Shown here one piece after another: positions 1 through 8,280 of a stretch of 64,000 nucleotides of DNA. Both the position numbers and the translations under genes were made by a program. The first letter of the stretch is position 1. Each line of letters opens with the position of its first letter. The DNA comes from Streptomyces sp. NBC_01142. Its GTDB lineage: Bacteria; Actinomycetota; Actinomycetes; Streptomycetales; Streptomycetaceae. The stretch covers positions 1,240,001-1,304,000 of the forward strand of contig NZ_JAPEOR010000002.1 in assembly GCF_026341125.1 (NCBI RefSeq), read 5' to 3'. Under the pieces are notes generated by a model that saw only the letters and a program-made list of their open reading frames with translations, did not search any database and was not told where the DNA came from.

Positions 1-831
1 GGCGCGCAGTCCACCTCGATCTGGCTGGTGGCGGGCGGGGCGTTCGGCCCTGAGCATGTCGCCGAGGTGCCGGGGCGCTGCTCCGGCGGGGTGTGGCTGG
101 ACCGTACGGGGCGGATACTCGCCCTCGACGTGCAGTTGGACGCCGGGCCGGGCGGCGGGCCGGTGAAGGCGGTCGCGGTGGATCTGGGGCGGGACGGTGA
201 GGTGACGCCGCTGCTGCAGATCACGGAGGACAGCGACGACCGGCTGCTGCTGGCGGACCCCGACAGCGGCCTGTTGCTCGTACGGTCGAACGCGCCCGGT
301 CACGACCGGCTGGGGTGGGGGGTCGTGGGAAGCCTGCGGCCGGTGCGCTTCCCCGACTGCCTGCGGCTCGCGGACTGCGCGGTGACGCCGTTCGCCGTGC
401 AGCCCGGGCAGGTGCTGATGCCGGAGAGCTGTGCAGTGGCGCTGCGGATCGACGGGGCGGCGGGCAGCTGGCTGGGCGTATGGCGTCCCGCACTGCGGCG
501 CCTGCATCAACTGGTCGCACCCGAAGGATGGTTGGCGGGGGCCGGGCTGTGGAGCCGGGAAGGCGTCCTGCATCTGCCGTACGCGACCGCCGCGGTGCCG
601 TGCGGGGTGGCGCTGCTCGAAGGACCGGAGGACGCATGCGTATCGGATGTGATCACCGATCCGCAGATGACCGCCGAGCCGCAGTTGATCACGGAACCAC
701 AGGTGATCACGGAACCGGCACAAGTGGAACGCGCTGGTGGGGAACCGTCCGGCGACACCGGGAGTCCTGTTGTGTGCAGGCCCGTTCCTTTGCAGCAGGC
801 ACCTCTCACCGGCCGCACGGCCCCTGGTTAA
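1..831 (+). CDS. Hypothetical protein, beta-propeller-like, 5'-truncated by window edge
   Basis: The frame is open from the first base, so the N-terminus lies outside the window. The 276 visible codons have repeated short beta-strand blocks of the form 'GVWLDRTGRILALDV' and 'LLLADPDSGLLLVRS', as in WD40/PD40-type propellers. No catalytic motif or membrane segment is seen. The last 60 or so residues are low complexity, with a degenerate repeat of the type ITEPQ near residues 216-232, encoded by repeated DNA at about 650-720. This suggests an unstructured tail. The function is not recognised; the reading frame and codon bias are convincing. Confidence 0.6.
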   Translation, partial: GAQSTSIWLVAGGAFGPEHVAEVPGRCSGGVWLDRTGRILALDVQLDAGPGGGPVKAVAVDLGRDGEVTPLLQITEDSDDRLLLADPDSGLLLVRSNAPGHDRLGWGVVGSLRPVRFPDCLRLADCAVTPFAVQPGQVLMPESCAVALRIDGAAGSWLGVWRPALRRLHQLVAPEGWLAGAGLWSREGVLHLPYATAAVPCGVALLEGPEDACVSDVITDPQMTAEPQLITEPQVITEPAQVERAGGEPSGDTGSPVVCRPVPLQQAPLTGRTAPG

Positions 832-958
832 ACTCTCGGGCCGGGGCTGCGCAGCCGCACCGGCCGGAGGCCGGTGACGGTGTCGTGGGTGATGCGGTGC
901 GTGGGTGTTGCGGGCCCTGTGACACGTAATCAGCGATCACGACGGGGTGACTTCCCAC

Positions 959-1132
959 ATGTCTGAAGCCCGAACCGACACGACCCGGACGCGTCCGCAG
1001 CCTGCGGCCGCGGACCGGGGCGAAGCCGGCGGCGCCGGAAAGCACCGGGGCGGTGCGGCCACGACGGAGGACTCGACGACTCCCTCGCACGGCAGGCACC
1101 GGCGTCCGGGAGAGGTAGGCAGCGGCTCCTGA
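959..1132 (+). CDS. Small basic hypothetical protein (57 aa)
   Basis: The ATG at 959 opens a 57-residue, Arg/Gly/Thr-rich hydrophilic peptide beginning MSEARTDTTR and containing GKHRGG and HGRHRRPGE. No signal peptide or membrane segment is present. A weak purine stretch (GGGG) lies about 14 nt upstream. A strong hairpin terminator follows 24 nt after the stop, which fits a short monocistronic gene. Small Lys/Arg/His-rich proteins of this kind are common in streptomycetes, but no function is known to me. It could be a non-coding stretch with a chance ORF. Confidence 0.45.
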   Translation: MSEARTDTTRTRPQPAAADRGEAGGAGKHRGGAATTEDSTTPSHGRHRRPGEVGSGS

Positions 1133-1155
1133 CGGGGGCGGCTGGGCAGGAGGTG

Positions 1156-1190
1156 AAGGGGCCGCCACGGCGAGGCTGTGGCGGCCCCTT
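1156..1190. terminator. Strong hairpin terminator, probably bidirectional
   Basis: Perfect 12-bp inverted repeat AAGGGGCCGCCA / TGGCGGCCCCTT with an 11-nt loop. It sits between the converging small plus-strand gene and the minus-strand SDR gene that stops at 1208. The stem is palindromic with A/T ends, so it can serve both strands. Confidence 0.8.
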
Positions 1191-1207
1191 CGCGTACTGC
1201 CCCTGTG

Positions 1208-2152
1208 TCACTGGCCGCGCTTGAGGCCCAGGACTTCCGCCGCCGCGAAGGTCTCGTTCGGCGGCCGGTCCGCGTAGTACGGAGTGATCGCCTCGTCCAG
1301 TTCGTCGAAGGTGAACGTCTCCTTCGCCGTGTCGAACTGCGCCACCACCTTGGGCCGTTCGACGATCGCGACCATGCCGCCGTGCACGACGAGCAGCTGG
1401 CCGTTGACCCTGGCCGCCGCCGGCGAGGCCAGGTAGCCCACCAGCGGGGCGACATGCTCCGGCGCCAGCGGGTCGAGCCGTCCGGACTCCGGCTCCTGGA
1501 ATCCCGCGAACACGTCCTCGGTCATCCGGGTCCGGGCGCGCGGGCAGATCACATTGGCCGTCACCCCGTACTTGGCCAGCGCCAGCGCAGTGGACGTGGT
1601 CAGGCCGACGATGCCGCCCTTGGCAGCCGCGTAGTTCGGCTGGCCGGCCGAGCCTGCCAGGAACGCCTCGGACGAGGTGTTGACGATCCGGCCGTAGACC
1701 GGCGCACCACAGGCCTTGGAGCGCTCGCGCCAGTGGACGGAGGCGAAGTGGGTGGTGTTGAAGTGGCCCTTGAGGTGGACGCGGATCACCGAGTCCCACT
1801 CGCTCTCGGTCATCGAGAAGACCATCCGGTCGCGCAGGATGCCCGCGTTGTTGATCAGGATGTCGAGCTTGCCGTAGCCGGCGACGGCCAGTTCGACGAG
1901 ATCGCGGGCCTGCTCGAAGTCGGCGACGTCGCCCTGGTGGGCGACGGCGGAGCCGCCCGCCGCGCGGATTTCCTCGGCGACCTCCTCGGCCGGGGTGGCC
2001 GAGGCATCGCCCGAACCGTCCCGGCCGGGCCGCCCGTAGTCGTTGACGACGACGCTCGCGCCGAGCCGGGCGAGTTCGAGGGCTTCGGCGCGCCCGAGAC
2101 CGCGGCCCGCCCCCGTGACGATCGCGGACAGGCCGTCGAGTGGCAGTGACAT
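1208..2152 (-). CDS. Short-chain dehydrogenase, Hsd4A / Rv3548c-like group
   Basis: A 314-aa SDR. The Rossmann motif TGAGRGLG lies near residues 11-18 and NNAG near 95. The catalytic region has NTSSEAF and then YAAAKGG (Ser, Tyr, Lys) around residues 155-180. The protein is about 60 aa longer than a minimal SDR, with a C-terminal extension, as in the 300-aa SDRs of actinobacterial steroid/acyl-CoA clusters. The likely reaction is NAD-dependent oxidation of a 3-hydroxyacyl-CoA or hydroxysteroid. The ATG at 2152 has a good upstream GAAGGGGA. The gene lies 13 nt after the alcohol dehydrogenase stop, so it is the last gene of an operon starting at 4263 under a KstR-like box. The exact substrate is an inference. 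Confidence 0.85.
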   Translation of the reverse strand: MSLPLDGLSAIVTGAGRGLGRAEALELARLGASVVVNDYGRPGRDGSGDASATPAEEVAEEIRAAGGSAVAHQGDVADFEQARDLVELAVAGYGKLDILINNAGILRDRMVFSMTESEWDSVIRVHLKGHFNTTHFASVHWRERSKACGAPVYGRIVNTSSEAFLAGSAGQPNYAAAKGGIVGLTTSTALALAKYGVTANVICPRARTRMTEDVFAGFQEPESGRLDPLAPEHVAPLVGYLASPAAARVNGQLLVVHGGMVAIVERPKVVAQFDTAKETFTFDELDEAITPYYADRPPNETFAAAEVLGLKRGQ

Positions 2153-2165
2153 CACTCGGTCCCCT

Positions 2166-3251
2166 TCAGATCTCGATACAGGTGCGCAGTGCCTCGCCCG
2201 TACGCATCTGGGCCAGGGCGTCGTTGATCTCCGCGAGCTGCACCCGGTGGGTGATCAGCCCTTCGAGGTCGATCCGTCCTGCACGCCACAGGGCGATGGC
2301 CCGCTCGTACGAGGTGAGGACGTCCCCACCCCCGTACATCGACGGCAGGATGCGCTTCTCGTCGAAGAACAGCTCGAACATATTGAGCTGGAGGAAGTCG
2401 TCCATGGCGCCCGCGCCGACGATGCACAGGGTGCCGCCCCGCCGGGTCGTCTCGTACGCCGTACGGGCTGTCGCCGACTTGCCGACGACCTCGAAGACGT
2501 AGTCGAAGCCCTCGCCCGCGGTGACGCGCTGTTTGGCGTCGGCCAGCTCCTCGGGGGAGACGGCCTCCGTGGCACCGAATGTGAGGGCCGCCTCGCGCCG
2601 CGCCGCCACCGGGTCGACGGCGATGATCTGGGCCGCACCCCTGAGCCGCGCGCCCTGGATCGCGGAGATGCCGACGCCGCCGCAGCCGATGACGGCGACC
2701 GACGCACCGGTGCTCACCTCGGCGGTGTTGATGGCCGCTCCGAGGCCCGTCGTCACTCCGCAGCCGATGAGCGCGGCGATGTCGAACGGCACGTCGTCGG
2801 GGATGGGCACGGCGCAGCCGGCGTCGACGACCACCTCTTCGGTGAAGGTGCCGGTGCCGGCGAAGCCGAATACATCAGAGGGGCTGCCGCCGGGGCGCTT
2901 GAAGTTGGGGGTGCCTGCGTTCATGAAGCCCGCGAGGCAGAGCTGGGTCTGGCCGCGCTTGCAGGCCGGACAGATGCGGCACGCGGGCAGCCAGCACAGC
3001 AGCACCCGGTCGCCCTGCTTCATGCCGCTCACGCCGTCGCCGACATCGACGATCTCGCCGGCGCCCTCGTGTCCGGGGATGAAGGGCGCGGGCTGCGGCA
3101 GCACACCGTTCATCGCGGAGATGTCGGAGTGGCACAGTCCGGTGGCCCGGACCCGGATCTTGACCTTGCCGGGGCCGAAGCCCACCGCCTCGACGTCGTC
3201 GAGGACTTCGAGCTTGTCCTGCCCTATCTCGTGCAGTACGGCTGCGCGCAC
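2166..3251 (-). CDS. Zinc-dependent alcohol dehydrogenase (MDR, class III-like)
   Basis: A 361-aa medium-chain dehydrogenase. The catalytic zinc ligands are visible as GLCHSD and GHEGAG, and structural zinc cysteines are in CRICPACKRGQTQLC. The nucleotide-binding motif is GCGGVG near residue 190. I chose the GTG at 3251 because AAGGGAG sits 7 nt upstream; a longer open frame runs to 3329 without a ribosome site. It resembles AdhD-type enzymes that oxidise alcohols to aldehydes. In this operon, between an SDR and a MaoC hydratase, oxidation of a side-chain alcohol or hydroxyacyl intermediate is plausible. The 139-nt gap upstream holds degenerate CCGGCTCGGGAAA-type repeats and no gene. Confidence 0.88.
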   Translation of the reverse strand: MRAAVLHEIGQDKLEVLDDVEAVGFGPGKVKIRVRATGLCHSDISAMNGVLPQPAPFIPGHEGAGEIVDVGDGVSGMKQGDRVLLCWLPACRICPACKRGQTQLCLAGFMNAGTPNFKRPGGSPSDVFGFAGTGTFTEEVVVDAGCAVPIPDDVPFDIAALIGCGVTTGLGAAINTAEVSTGASVAVIGCGGVGISAIQGARLRGAAQIIAVDPVAARREAALTFGATEAVSPEELADAKQRVTAGEGFDYVFEVVGKSATARTAYETTRRGGTLCIVGAGAMDDFLQLNMFELFFDEKRILPSMYGGGDVLTSYERAIALWRAGRIDLEGLITHRVQLAEINDALAQMRTGEALRTCIEI

Positions 3252-3390
3252 GGTGCGGCTCCCTTCGGGGAAACTCGACTCAGGAAATCTCGGTGCGAAA
3301 ATGTCGGCTCGGGATGCCCGGTCCGGCAAAGCGCCTCACGAGTGCCGGCTCGGAAATGCCGGTCCGGGAAAGCCAACTCGGGAAGCCGGC

Positions 3391-4263
3391 TCAGGAGTGC
3401 TCGACGATGGTGTCGGCGAGGACCGGCGCCTCGTCCCTCTCGACCGCGGTCACCGCCACCTGGACCCTGCCGCCTTGCTGCCACATCCGGATGCGCAGGG
3501 TCTCGCCGGGGAAGACCACCCCGGCAAAGCGCGTGCTGTACGAGCGCACACGGGTGACATCCCCGTCGAGCAGCGTGTCCACGACCGCCTTGAGTGTCAT
3601 GCCGTACGAGCAGAGCCCGTGCAGGATCGGCCGGTCGAAGCCGGCGAGCTTGGCGAACTCGGGGTCGGCATGCAGCGGGTTCCAGTCGCCGGAGAGCCGG
3701 TAGAGCAGCGCCTGGTCCTCGCGGACGGACCTCTCCACGGTCCTGTCGGGCTCACGCGACGGCAGTTCGATGCGCGGGGAGGGACCGCGGTCGCCGCCGA
3801 AGCCGCCTTCTCCGCGGACGAAGATCTGGGCGTCGCTCGTCCACAGCGGGCCCTCGTCGTCGGCCGCCTCGGTGCGCAGAACGAGGATCGCGGCCTTGCC
3901 CTTGTCGTACACGGCCGCGACACGGGAGGTCGACACCGCCCTGCCCTTGACCGGGATCGGCCGGTGCAACTCGACGGTCTGCCCGCCGTGCAGCACGGAG
4001 GCCAGATCGATGTCGAGGCCGGGGGCCGAGATCCCGCCCACCACGCCCATGCCCGCGCCGGCGACGGTGGCGAAGCTCGGCAGCACATGCAGTTTTGATT
4101 CCAGGGTGTAGCGCAGTTCGTCGGGGTCCGTTGCCGGACTGGGCTTGCCTTGGAACGAACCCGCGCCGATGCCGAGGTGGTAGAGCTGGATGTCCTTGTG
4201 GTCCCAGCTGATCTCGGTGCTGCGGGGTTCGGCGGCAACGGCCTTGGCGGCATCGATGGGCAT
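3391..4263 (-). CDS. hsd4B: MaoC-family enoyl-CoA hydratase, Hsd4B-like
   Basis: A 290-aa double hot-dog protein. The N-terminal start MPIDAAK, the motifs DKGKAAI and RGEGGFGGDRGPS, and the C-terminal hydratase-2 motif (YRLSGDWNPLHADPEFA, then GFDRPILHGLC) all match my memory of mycobacterial Hsd4B (Rv3538), a 2-enoyl-CoA hydratase of the sterol side-chain pathway. Catalytic Asp and His fall in DWNPLH near residues 195-200. The ATG at 4263 is preceded by AAGGAG at about 10 nt. It is the first gene of the hydratase-ADH-SDR operon, about 96 nt downstream of a perfect KstR-like palindrome. Hydration of an enoyl-CoA is well supported; a sterol substrate is inferred. Confidence 0.88.
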   Translation of the reverse strand: MPIDAAKAVAAEPRSTEISWDHKDIQLYHLGIGAGSFQGKPSPATDPDELRYTLESKLHVLPSFATVAGAGMGVVGGISAPGLDIDLASVLHGGQTVELHRPIPVKGRAVSTSRVAAVYDKGKAAILVLRTEAADDEGPLWTSDAQIFVRGEGGFGGDRGPSPRIELPSREPDRTVERSVREDQALLYRLSGDWNPLHADPEFAKLAGFDRPILHGLCSYGMTLKAVVDTLLDGDVTRVRSYSTRFAGVVFPGETLRIRMWQQGGRVQVAVTAVERDEAPVLADTIVEHS

Positions 4264-4358
4264 GAGGATGCTGCTCCTTGGGAAGTGGAAGACCTCGGCG
4301 CGGCCGTCCGCACCGTCGGCCGCACCGAGGTCGTACGGGACCGGCCCCGGCACCCGTT

Positions 4359-4374
4359 CTAGAACGCGTTCTAG
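4359..4374. promoter_or_regulatory. KstR-like operator (perfect palindrome)
   Basis: CTAGAACGCGTTCTAG is a perfect 16-bp palindrome that contains TAGAACGCGTTCTA. It matches all fixed positions of the published mycobacterial KstR motif TnnAACnnGTTnnA. It lies upstream of the hydratase start at 4263, in the space shared with the divergent ABC gene at 4528. The regulator is encoded at 28272 in this window. Confidence 0.8.
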
Positions 4375-4527
4375 GCCGATGGCCCCTATGTATAACGCAG
4401 CCCCCGGAACTTGTGAAGCCTGCTGACACCATGTCAGATGCGGCCCGGCACCCGGGACATTTGTCACTGCCGAGTCCGTACATGCGTATCTGCCGGGACC
4501 CTGGGCCGTCTCCGTAGCGTGATCCAC

Positions 4528-5472
4528 ATGACGCGGACGCACAGCCAGACACCAGAGACCGGACCGGCGGTGAGCCTGTCCGGGGCGGCGAAAGCCTTCG
4601 GCGCGGTACGTGCGGTCGACGGCATCGACCTCGACATCCGACGCGGCGAGACCGTCGCCCTCCTCGGCCGCAACGGCGCGGGCAAGTCCACCGCCATCAG
4701 CCTGATGCTCGGCCTGAACGACCCCGACTCCGGCCGGGTCAGGCTCTTCGGCCACGCCCCCGGGCAGGCGGTCACCGCCGGCCGGGTCGGCGCGATGCTC
4801 CAGGACGGCCGCCCAATCCCGCGGGTGACCGTGCGGGAGCTGGTCACGTTCGTGGCGCACACCTACCCGCGGCCGCTGCCCGTCGCCGAGGCACTGGAGC
4901 TGGCCGGGCTCACCGAGCTCGCGGACCGCCGCGCCGACAAGCTCTCCGGCGGCCAGGTCCAGCGCGTCCGCTTCGCCGTCGCGCTCGCCGGGAACCCGGA
5001 GCTGATCGTTCTCGACGAGCCGACCGCGGCGCTCGACGTCGAGGCCCGGCACGCCTTCTGGCACTCCATGCGCGGCTACGCCCGGCACGGCAACACCGTC
5101 CTGTTCTCCACCCACTATCTGGAGGAGGCCGACGACAACGCCGACCGGATCGTCGTCGTGGACCACGGCCGGATCGTGGCCGACGGGACCAGCGACGAGC
5201 TCAAGCGCGCGGCCGGCGGCAATCTCGTCTCCTTCGACCTCGCGGGCCGCGGCACCGAGGGGCTCGGCCTGCTGCCGGGAGTCGTCTCGGTCGAGATTCG
5301 CGAGGACCGCGCCCGGCTGCGTACGGACGACTCGGACGCCACGGTCATGGCCCTCGCCGGCCTTGACGCGATCCGGGGCCTGGAAGTCGCCCCGGTCTCG
5401 CTCGACGACGCCTTCCTCGCCCTCACCTCCCCCGCCCCCTCAGCTTCCTCCGAACTGGAGACCGCCCGATGA
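4528..5472 (+). CDS. ABC transporter ATP-binding protein (drug/lipid export type)
   Basis: A 314-aa ATPase with Walker A GRNGAGKST near residue 50, Q-loop LQDGR, signature LSGGQVQR, Walker B LIVLDEPTAALD and the switch His in STHYLEE. A C-terminal extension of about 90 aa resembles exporter ATPases of the DrrA/CcmA type. The ATG at 4528 begins MTRTHSQ. No clear ribosome site is seen, so a short or leaderless leader is possible. The stop overlaps the permease start (ATGA at 5469), giving a coupled exporter, followed by a histidine kinase. The substrate is unknown. Confidence 0.9.
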   Translation: MTRTHSQTPETGPAVSLSGAAKAFGAVRAVDGIDLDIRRGETVALLGRNGAGKSTAISLMLGLNDPDSGRVRLFGHAPGQAVTAGRVGAMLQDGRPIPRVTVRELVTFVAHTYPRPLPVAEALELAGLTELADRRADKLSGGQVQRVRFAVALAGNPELIVLDEPTAALDVEARHAFWHSMRGYARHGNTVLFSTHYLEEADDNADRIVVVDHGRIVADGTSDELKRAAGGNLVSFDLAGRGTEGLGLLPGVVSVEIREDRARLRTDDSDATVMALAGLDAIRGLEVAPVSLDDAFLALTSPAPSASSELETAR

Positions 5473-6200
5473 CGCTCGAGTACGTCAAGCTCGAAGTACG
5501 CCGCGCCCTGCGGGACACCGGCTTCGTGATCTTCGGCATCGGAATGCCGGTGCTGATGTACCTGCTCTTCACCAATATCGGCGTGAGCGGCAGGGAGTAT
5601 GAGGACGAGTGGAAGACGGCCTCCATGGTCGGTATGGCCGCGTACGGCGCGCTCGGTGCGGCCCTGTCCACCGGAACCGGCGTCGCCGAGGACAAGTCCC
5701 TCGGCTGGCTGCGGCAGCTGCGGATCACGCCGATGAGCCCCCGCCAGGTGGTCACCGGCCGTGCGATCACCGGCTCCGTGGTCGTCCTGCCCGCCATCGC
5801 CGCCGTGCTCGCGGCGGGCGGCCTCGTCAACGGCGTCCGTATGGACGCCTGGCAGTGGGCGGTGCTGACCGTCCTGCTCTGGCTCGGCGCGCTCCCCTTC
5901 ACCCTGCTCGGCATCGGCAACGGCTACCGCCTCACCGCCCAGACGACGGGCGTGGTGAACGTGGCCTGCAACCTGGGGCTCGCGATCGTCGGAGGACTCT
6001 GGTTCCCGGTGGACCTGTTCCCCGGCTGGCTGCGGACCCTGTCCGCGTACACCCCGGCCAACCGCTTCGCCGACCTGGGCCGGGCCACGACGCACGGCGG
6101 CGCCCCCGGCCTCACCACGGTGGCCGTGCTGGCCTTCTGGGCCGCGCTGTTCGGTGCGTACGCGATGATCTCCTACCGTCGGTCGGCGCGGACGGTGTGA
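5469..6200 (+). CDS. ABC-2 type permease
   Basis: A 243-aa integral membrane protein with about six hydrophobic helices, starting with the segment FVIFGIGMPVLMYLLFTNI near residue 20. The region SLGWLRQLRITPMSPRQ is typical of ABC-2 exporters. The start codon overlaps the stop of the ATPase gene. It forms the membrane half of the exporter whose expression is probably set by the kinase/regulator pair at 6312 and 11162. Confidence 0.9.
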   Translation: MTLEYVKLEVRRALRDTGFVIFGIGMPVLMYLLFTNIGVSGREYEDEWKTASMVGMAAYGALGAALSTGTGVAEDKSLGWLRQLRITPMSPRQVVTGRAITGSVVVLPAIAAVLAAGGLVNGVRMDAWQWAVLTVLLWLGALPFTLLGIGNGYRLTAQTTGVVNVACNLGLAIVGGLWFPVDLFPGWLRTLSAYTPANRFADLGRATTHGGAPGLTTVAVLAFWAALFGAYAMISYRRSARTV

Positions 6201-6300
6201 AGGGGACAGCGTGAAGGGGACGGCGTGAGGGGCACGGCATGAGGGGCACGGCATGAGGGGCACGGCATGAGGGACGGACGGTGTGAGGGACGGACGGCAA
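6200..6300 (+). repeat. Short tandem repeats between permease and kinase genes
   Basis: About three copies of a 15-nt unit (GGGGCACGGCATGAG) are followed by two copies of a 17-nt unit containing GTGAGGGACGGACGG. Each unit carries in-frame-like ATGA/GTGA elements and a GAGGGG ribosome-site-like string. They lie between an ABC permease stop and the kinase GTG start. Confidence 0.75.
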
Positions 6301-6311
6301 GAGGGGGAACG

Positions 6312-7439
6312 GTGCCCAAACTGAGGAAGCCCGCACGGCTCGCGGAGGAAATGGGCCCGCCCAACGGCTTCGCCATGCTGCCGTGGCTGCTGATGGGCAT
6401 GGGAGCCTTCTCCAACCTCCTCCAGGGCAGGACCCCTAACCCCTGGATCGGCGGTACCGGCCTGCTGGCCTTCAACTCCCTGTACATCTGGGTCGTCTTC
6501 CGCGCCTTCGTCAAGGAGAGGCGGGAAGCGCGCACAACCGTCCATCTGCTCATCGCGATGACCGTCATCACCTGCGCTCTGGCGATCGGCTACGGCGGCA
6601 ACTGGCTGCTCTACTTCCCGCTGCTCGGCCTGGCCACCGGATCGGTCGTACGGGGAAGGCAGATCGGCCCGACCGGACTCGGCCTGAGCGCCCTGGCCGG
6701 CCTCATCGCCGGGTTGCGGGACGGCTGGGGCGCCATCAACGTCGCGTACGGCACGTTCCTCTCCTGCATGGTGACCGCCGCGATCCTCACCCTGGCCGAG
6801 ACGGTGCGGGAACTGCGCTCCACCCGGCAGGAGCTGGCCCGTACGGCCGTCGAAAAGGAACGGCTGCGCTTCTCCCGCGATCTGCACGATCTGCTCGGCC
6901 ACACCCTCTCGGTGATCGTGGTGAAGTCGGAGGCCGCCCGCCGCCTCGCCCCGCGCGACATCGACGCGGCCCTCGCCCAGGTCTGCGACATCGAAGCGGT
7001 CGGCCGCCAGGCCCTGACGGAGATACGGGAAGCGGTGACCGGCTACCGGCAGGGCCGCCTCTCCACGGAACTGGACGGCGCCCGCTCCACCCTGACCGCC
7101 GCCGGCATAGCCCCGGTCGTCCGCCAGTCGGGCCCGCCCCTGGAGCCGCAGACCGAGGCGCTGCTGAGCTGGGTCGTACGCGAATCCGTCACCAACGCCG
7201 TACGCCACTCCGGGGCCTCGCGCTGCGAGATCGATCTGACCGGCACTCCCGAACGCATCCGCCTGGTCATCACGGACAACGGCCGCGGCACGGGCACGAC
7301 CCCACCCGGCAGCGGTCTGAAGGGTCTGACGGAACGCGTCACCGCGGCCGGCGGATCCCTGGACGCGGGCCCGGTGCCGGAGGGAGGGTTCCGGGTGACG
7401 GCGGACCTGTTGGCGGGAACCCCCGAGAGGGTGCCGTAG
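6312..7439 (+). CDS. Sensor histidine kinase, DesK/NarL-type (HisKA_3)
   Basis: A 375-aa kinase. Residues 20-160 contain four to five hydrophobic segments. The dimerisation/phosphoacceptor helix has FSRDLHDLLGHTLS (His near residue 195), and the ATPase domain has VVRESVTNAVRHSGA (N box) and DNGRGTG (G box). I chose the GTG at 6312 because GAGGGGGA lies 3-4 nt upstream; an ATG at 6267 gives a non-conserved-looking Arg-rich start. Its natural partner is the NarL-type regulator at 11162, but the genes are separated by 3.7 kb. It probably senses membrane state or the substrate of the adjacent exporter. Confidence 0.9.
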   Translation: MPKLRKPARLAEEMGPPNGFAMLPWLLMGMGAFSNLLQGRTPNPWIGGTGLLAFNSLYIWVVFRAFVKERREARTTVHLLIAMTVITCALAIGYGGNWLLYFPLLGLATGSVVRGRQIGPTGLGLSALAGLIAGLRDGWGAINVAYGTFLSCMVTAAILTLAETVRELRSTRQELARTAVEKERLRFSRDLHDLLGHTLSVIVVKSEAARRLAPRDIDAALAQVCDIEAVGRQALTEIREAVTGYRQGRLSTELDGARSTLTAAGIAPVVRQSGPPLEPQTEALLSWVVRESVTNAVRHSGASRCEIDLTGTPERIRLVITDNGRGTGTTPPGSGLKGLTERVTAAGGSLDAGPVPEGGFRVTADLLAGTPERVP

Positions 7440-7512
7440 CCCCTCGTCCCGGCCGGCCGAGGATGTCCCGTATCCGGTACGCGAACGTGCCCAAGGGCCT
7501 ACAGTCCGTGTC

Positions 7513-8280
7513 ATGTTGGAGCTGTTCCAGGTCCTCGGTGGGATAGCCGGATTCGGCGGCGTCGCACTCGGGGTCCTCTTTCTTCTCTACCGGGACCTCG
7601 TCCGCAACATCATTCAGCACAAGATGTTCCGGGCCTTGACGTCTGCACAGGCCACCGCTCTTTTCGGGGCCGTGATCGTATTCGCCTTCGCCATCGCGAT
7701 CCTCGGGATCTTCGCCACCCTCGCGGAAGGCAAAGGGTCCCAGCAGTTCATGATCCTGGTCGGCATCCTGCTGGCCTTTCTCCTCGCCGTCCTCCTCCTC
7801 ACCGGACGCTTCTTCACGGGCGGACGCCGCCAGGAGGGTTCCGGGAGGACCGAGGAGCGAGCGCTGTCGAAAGTGGCCAGGCTCGTCGCCGGCCAGGAAC
7901 CCGACCAGGCGGAACGTGCCCTCGAAGCGGCAGAAGTCGACCGCGAGGCCGAGGAATTCTGGTACTGGAAGGCCCGTATCGCGCTGGCCAGATCCAATAT
8001 CGCGGTGGCCGCCGGGTATGTCGACGAGGCGCTGAAGATCGAATCGAGAAACGAACACAGCATCGCACTGAAGATCAAGCTCCTGCTGCTCGGCAACTCC
8101 GCCGGGGACCGTGAAAAGGCGGTGCGGCTGGCTGCCGACAGCGAGGGAATCAGCAGCGAACTGGACATCTGGCTGCGGCGCATGAGAGCGGAAGGAATGT
8201 TCGACCAGCGGGTGCGGACCAGCACCGAGCTGGACGGCCGTTGCCCGCTGCCCGCCCGCTACGGTCAGGCCGCGGCGTGA
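7513..8280 (+). CDS. Membrane protein with cytoplasmic TPR-like helical domain
   Basis: A 255-aa protein. Three N-terminal membrane segments lie near residues 7-26, 46-69 and 79-99, followed by a charged linker. A helical region at about 115-235 has TPR-like pairs such as EEFWYWKARIALARSN and AAGYVDEALKIESRNEHSIAL. No enzymatic motif is present. The stop overlaps the GTG of the VWA gene (GTGA), so the two are translated together. The pair separates a kinase gene from its regulator and may be a transferred two-gene module. The function is not recognised. Confidence 0.75.
   Translation: MLELFQVLGGIAGFGGVALGVLFLLYRDLVRNIIQHKMFRALTSAQATALFGAVIVFAFAIAILGIFATLAEGKGSQQFMILVGILLAFLLAVLLLTGRFFTGGRRQEGSGRTEERALSKVARLVAGQEPDQAERALEAAEVDREAEEFWYWKARIALARSNIAVAAGYVDEALKIESRNEHSIALKIKLLLLGNSAGDREKAVRLAADSEGISSELDIWLRRMRAEGMFDQRVRTSTELDGRCPLPARYGQAAA

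Noticed and set aside
3252..3390. Small gene between ADH and hydratase genes
   Set aside because: Only degenerate CCGGCTCGGGAAA-type repeats are present; no start with ribosome site and no coding bias.
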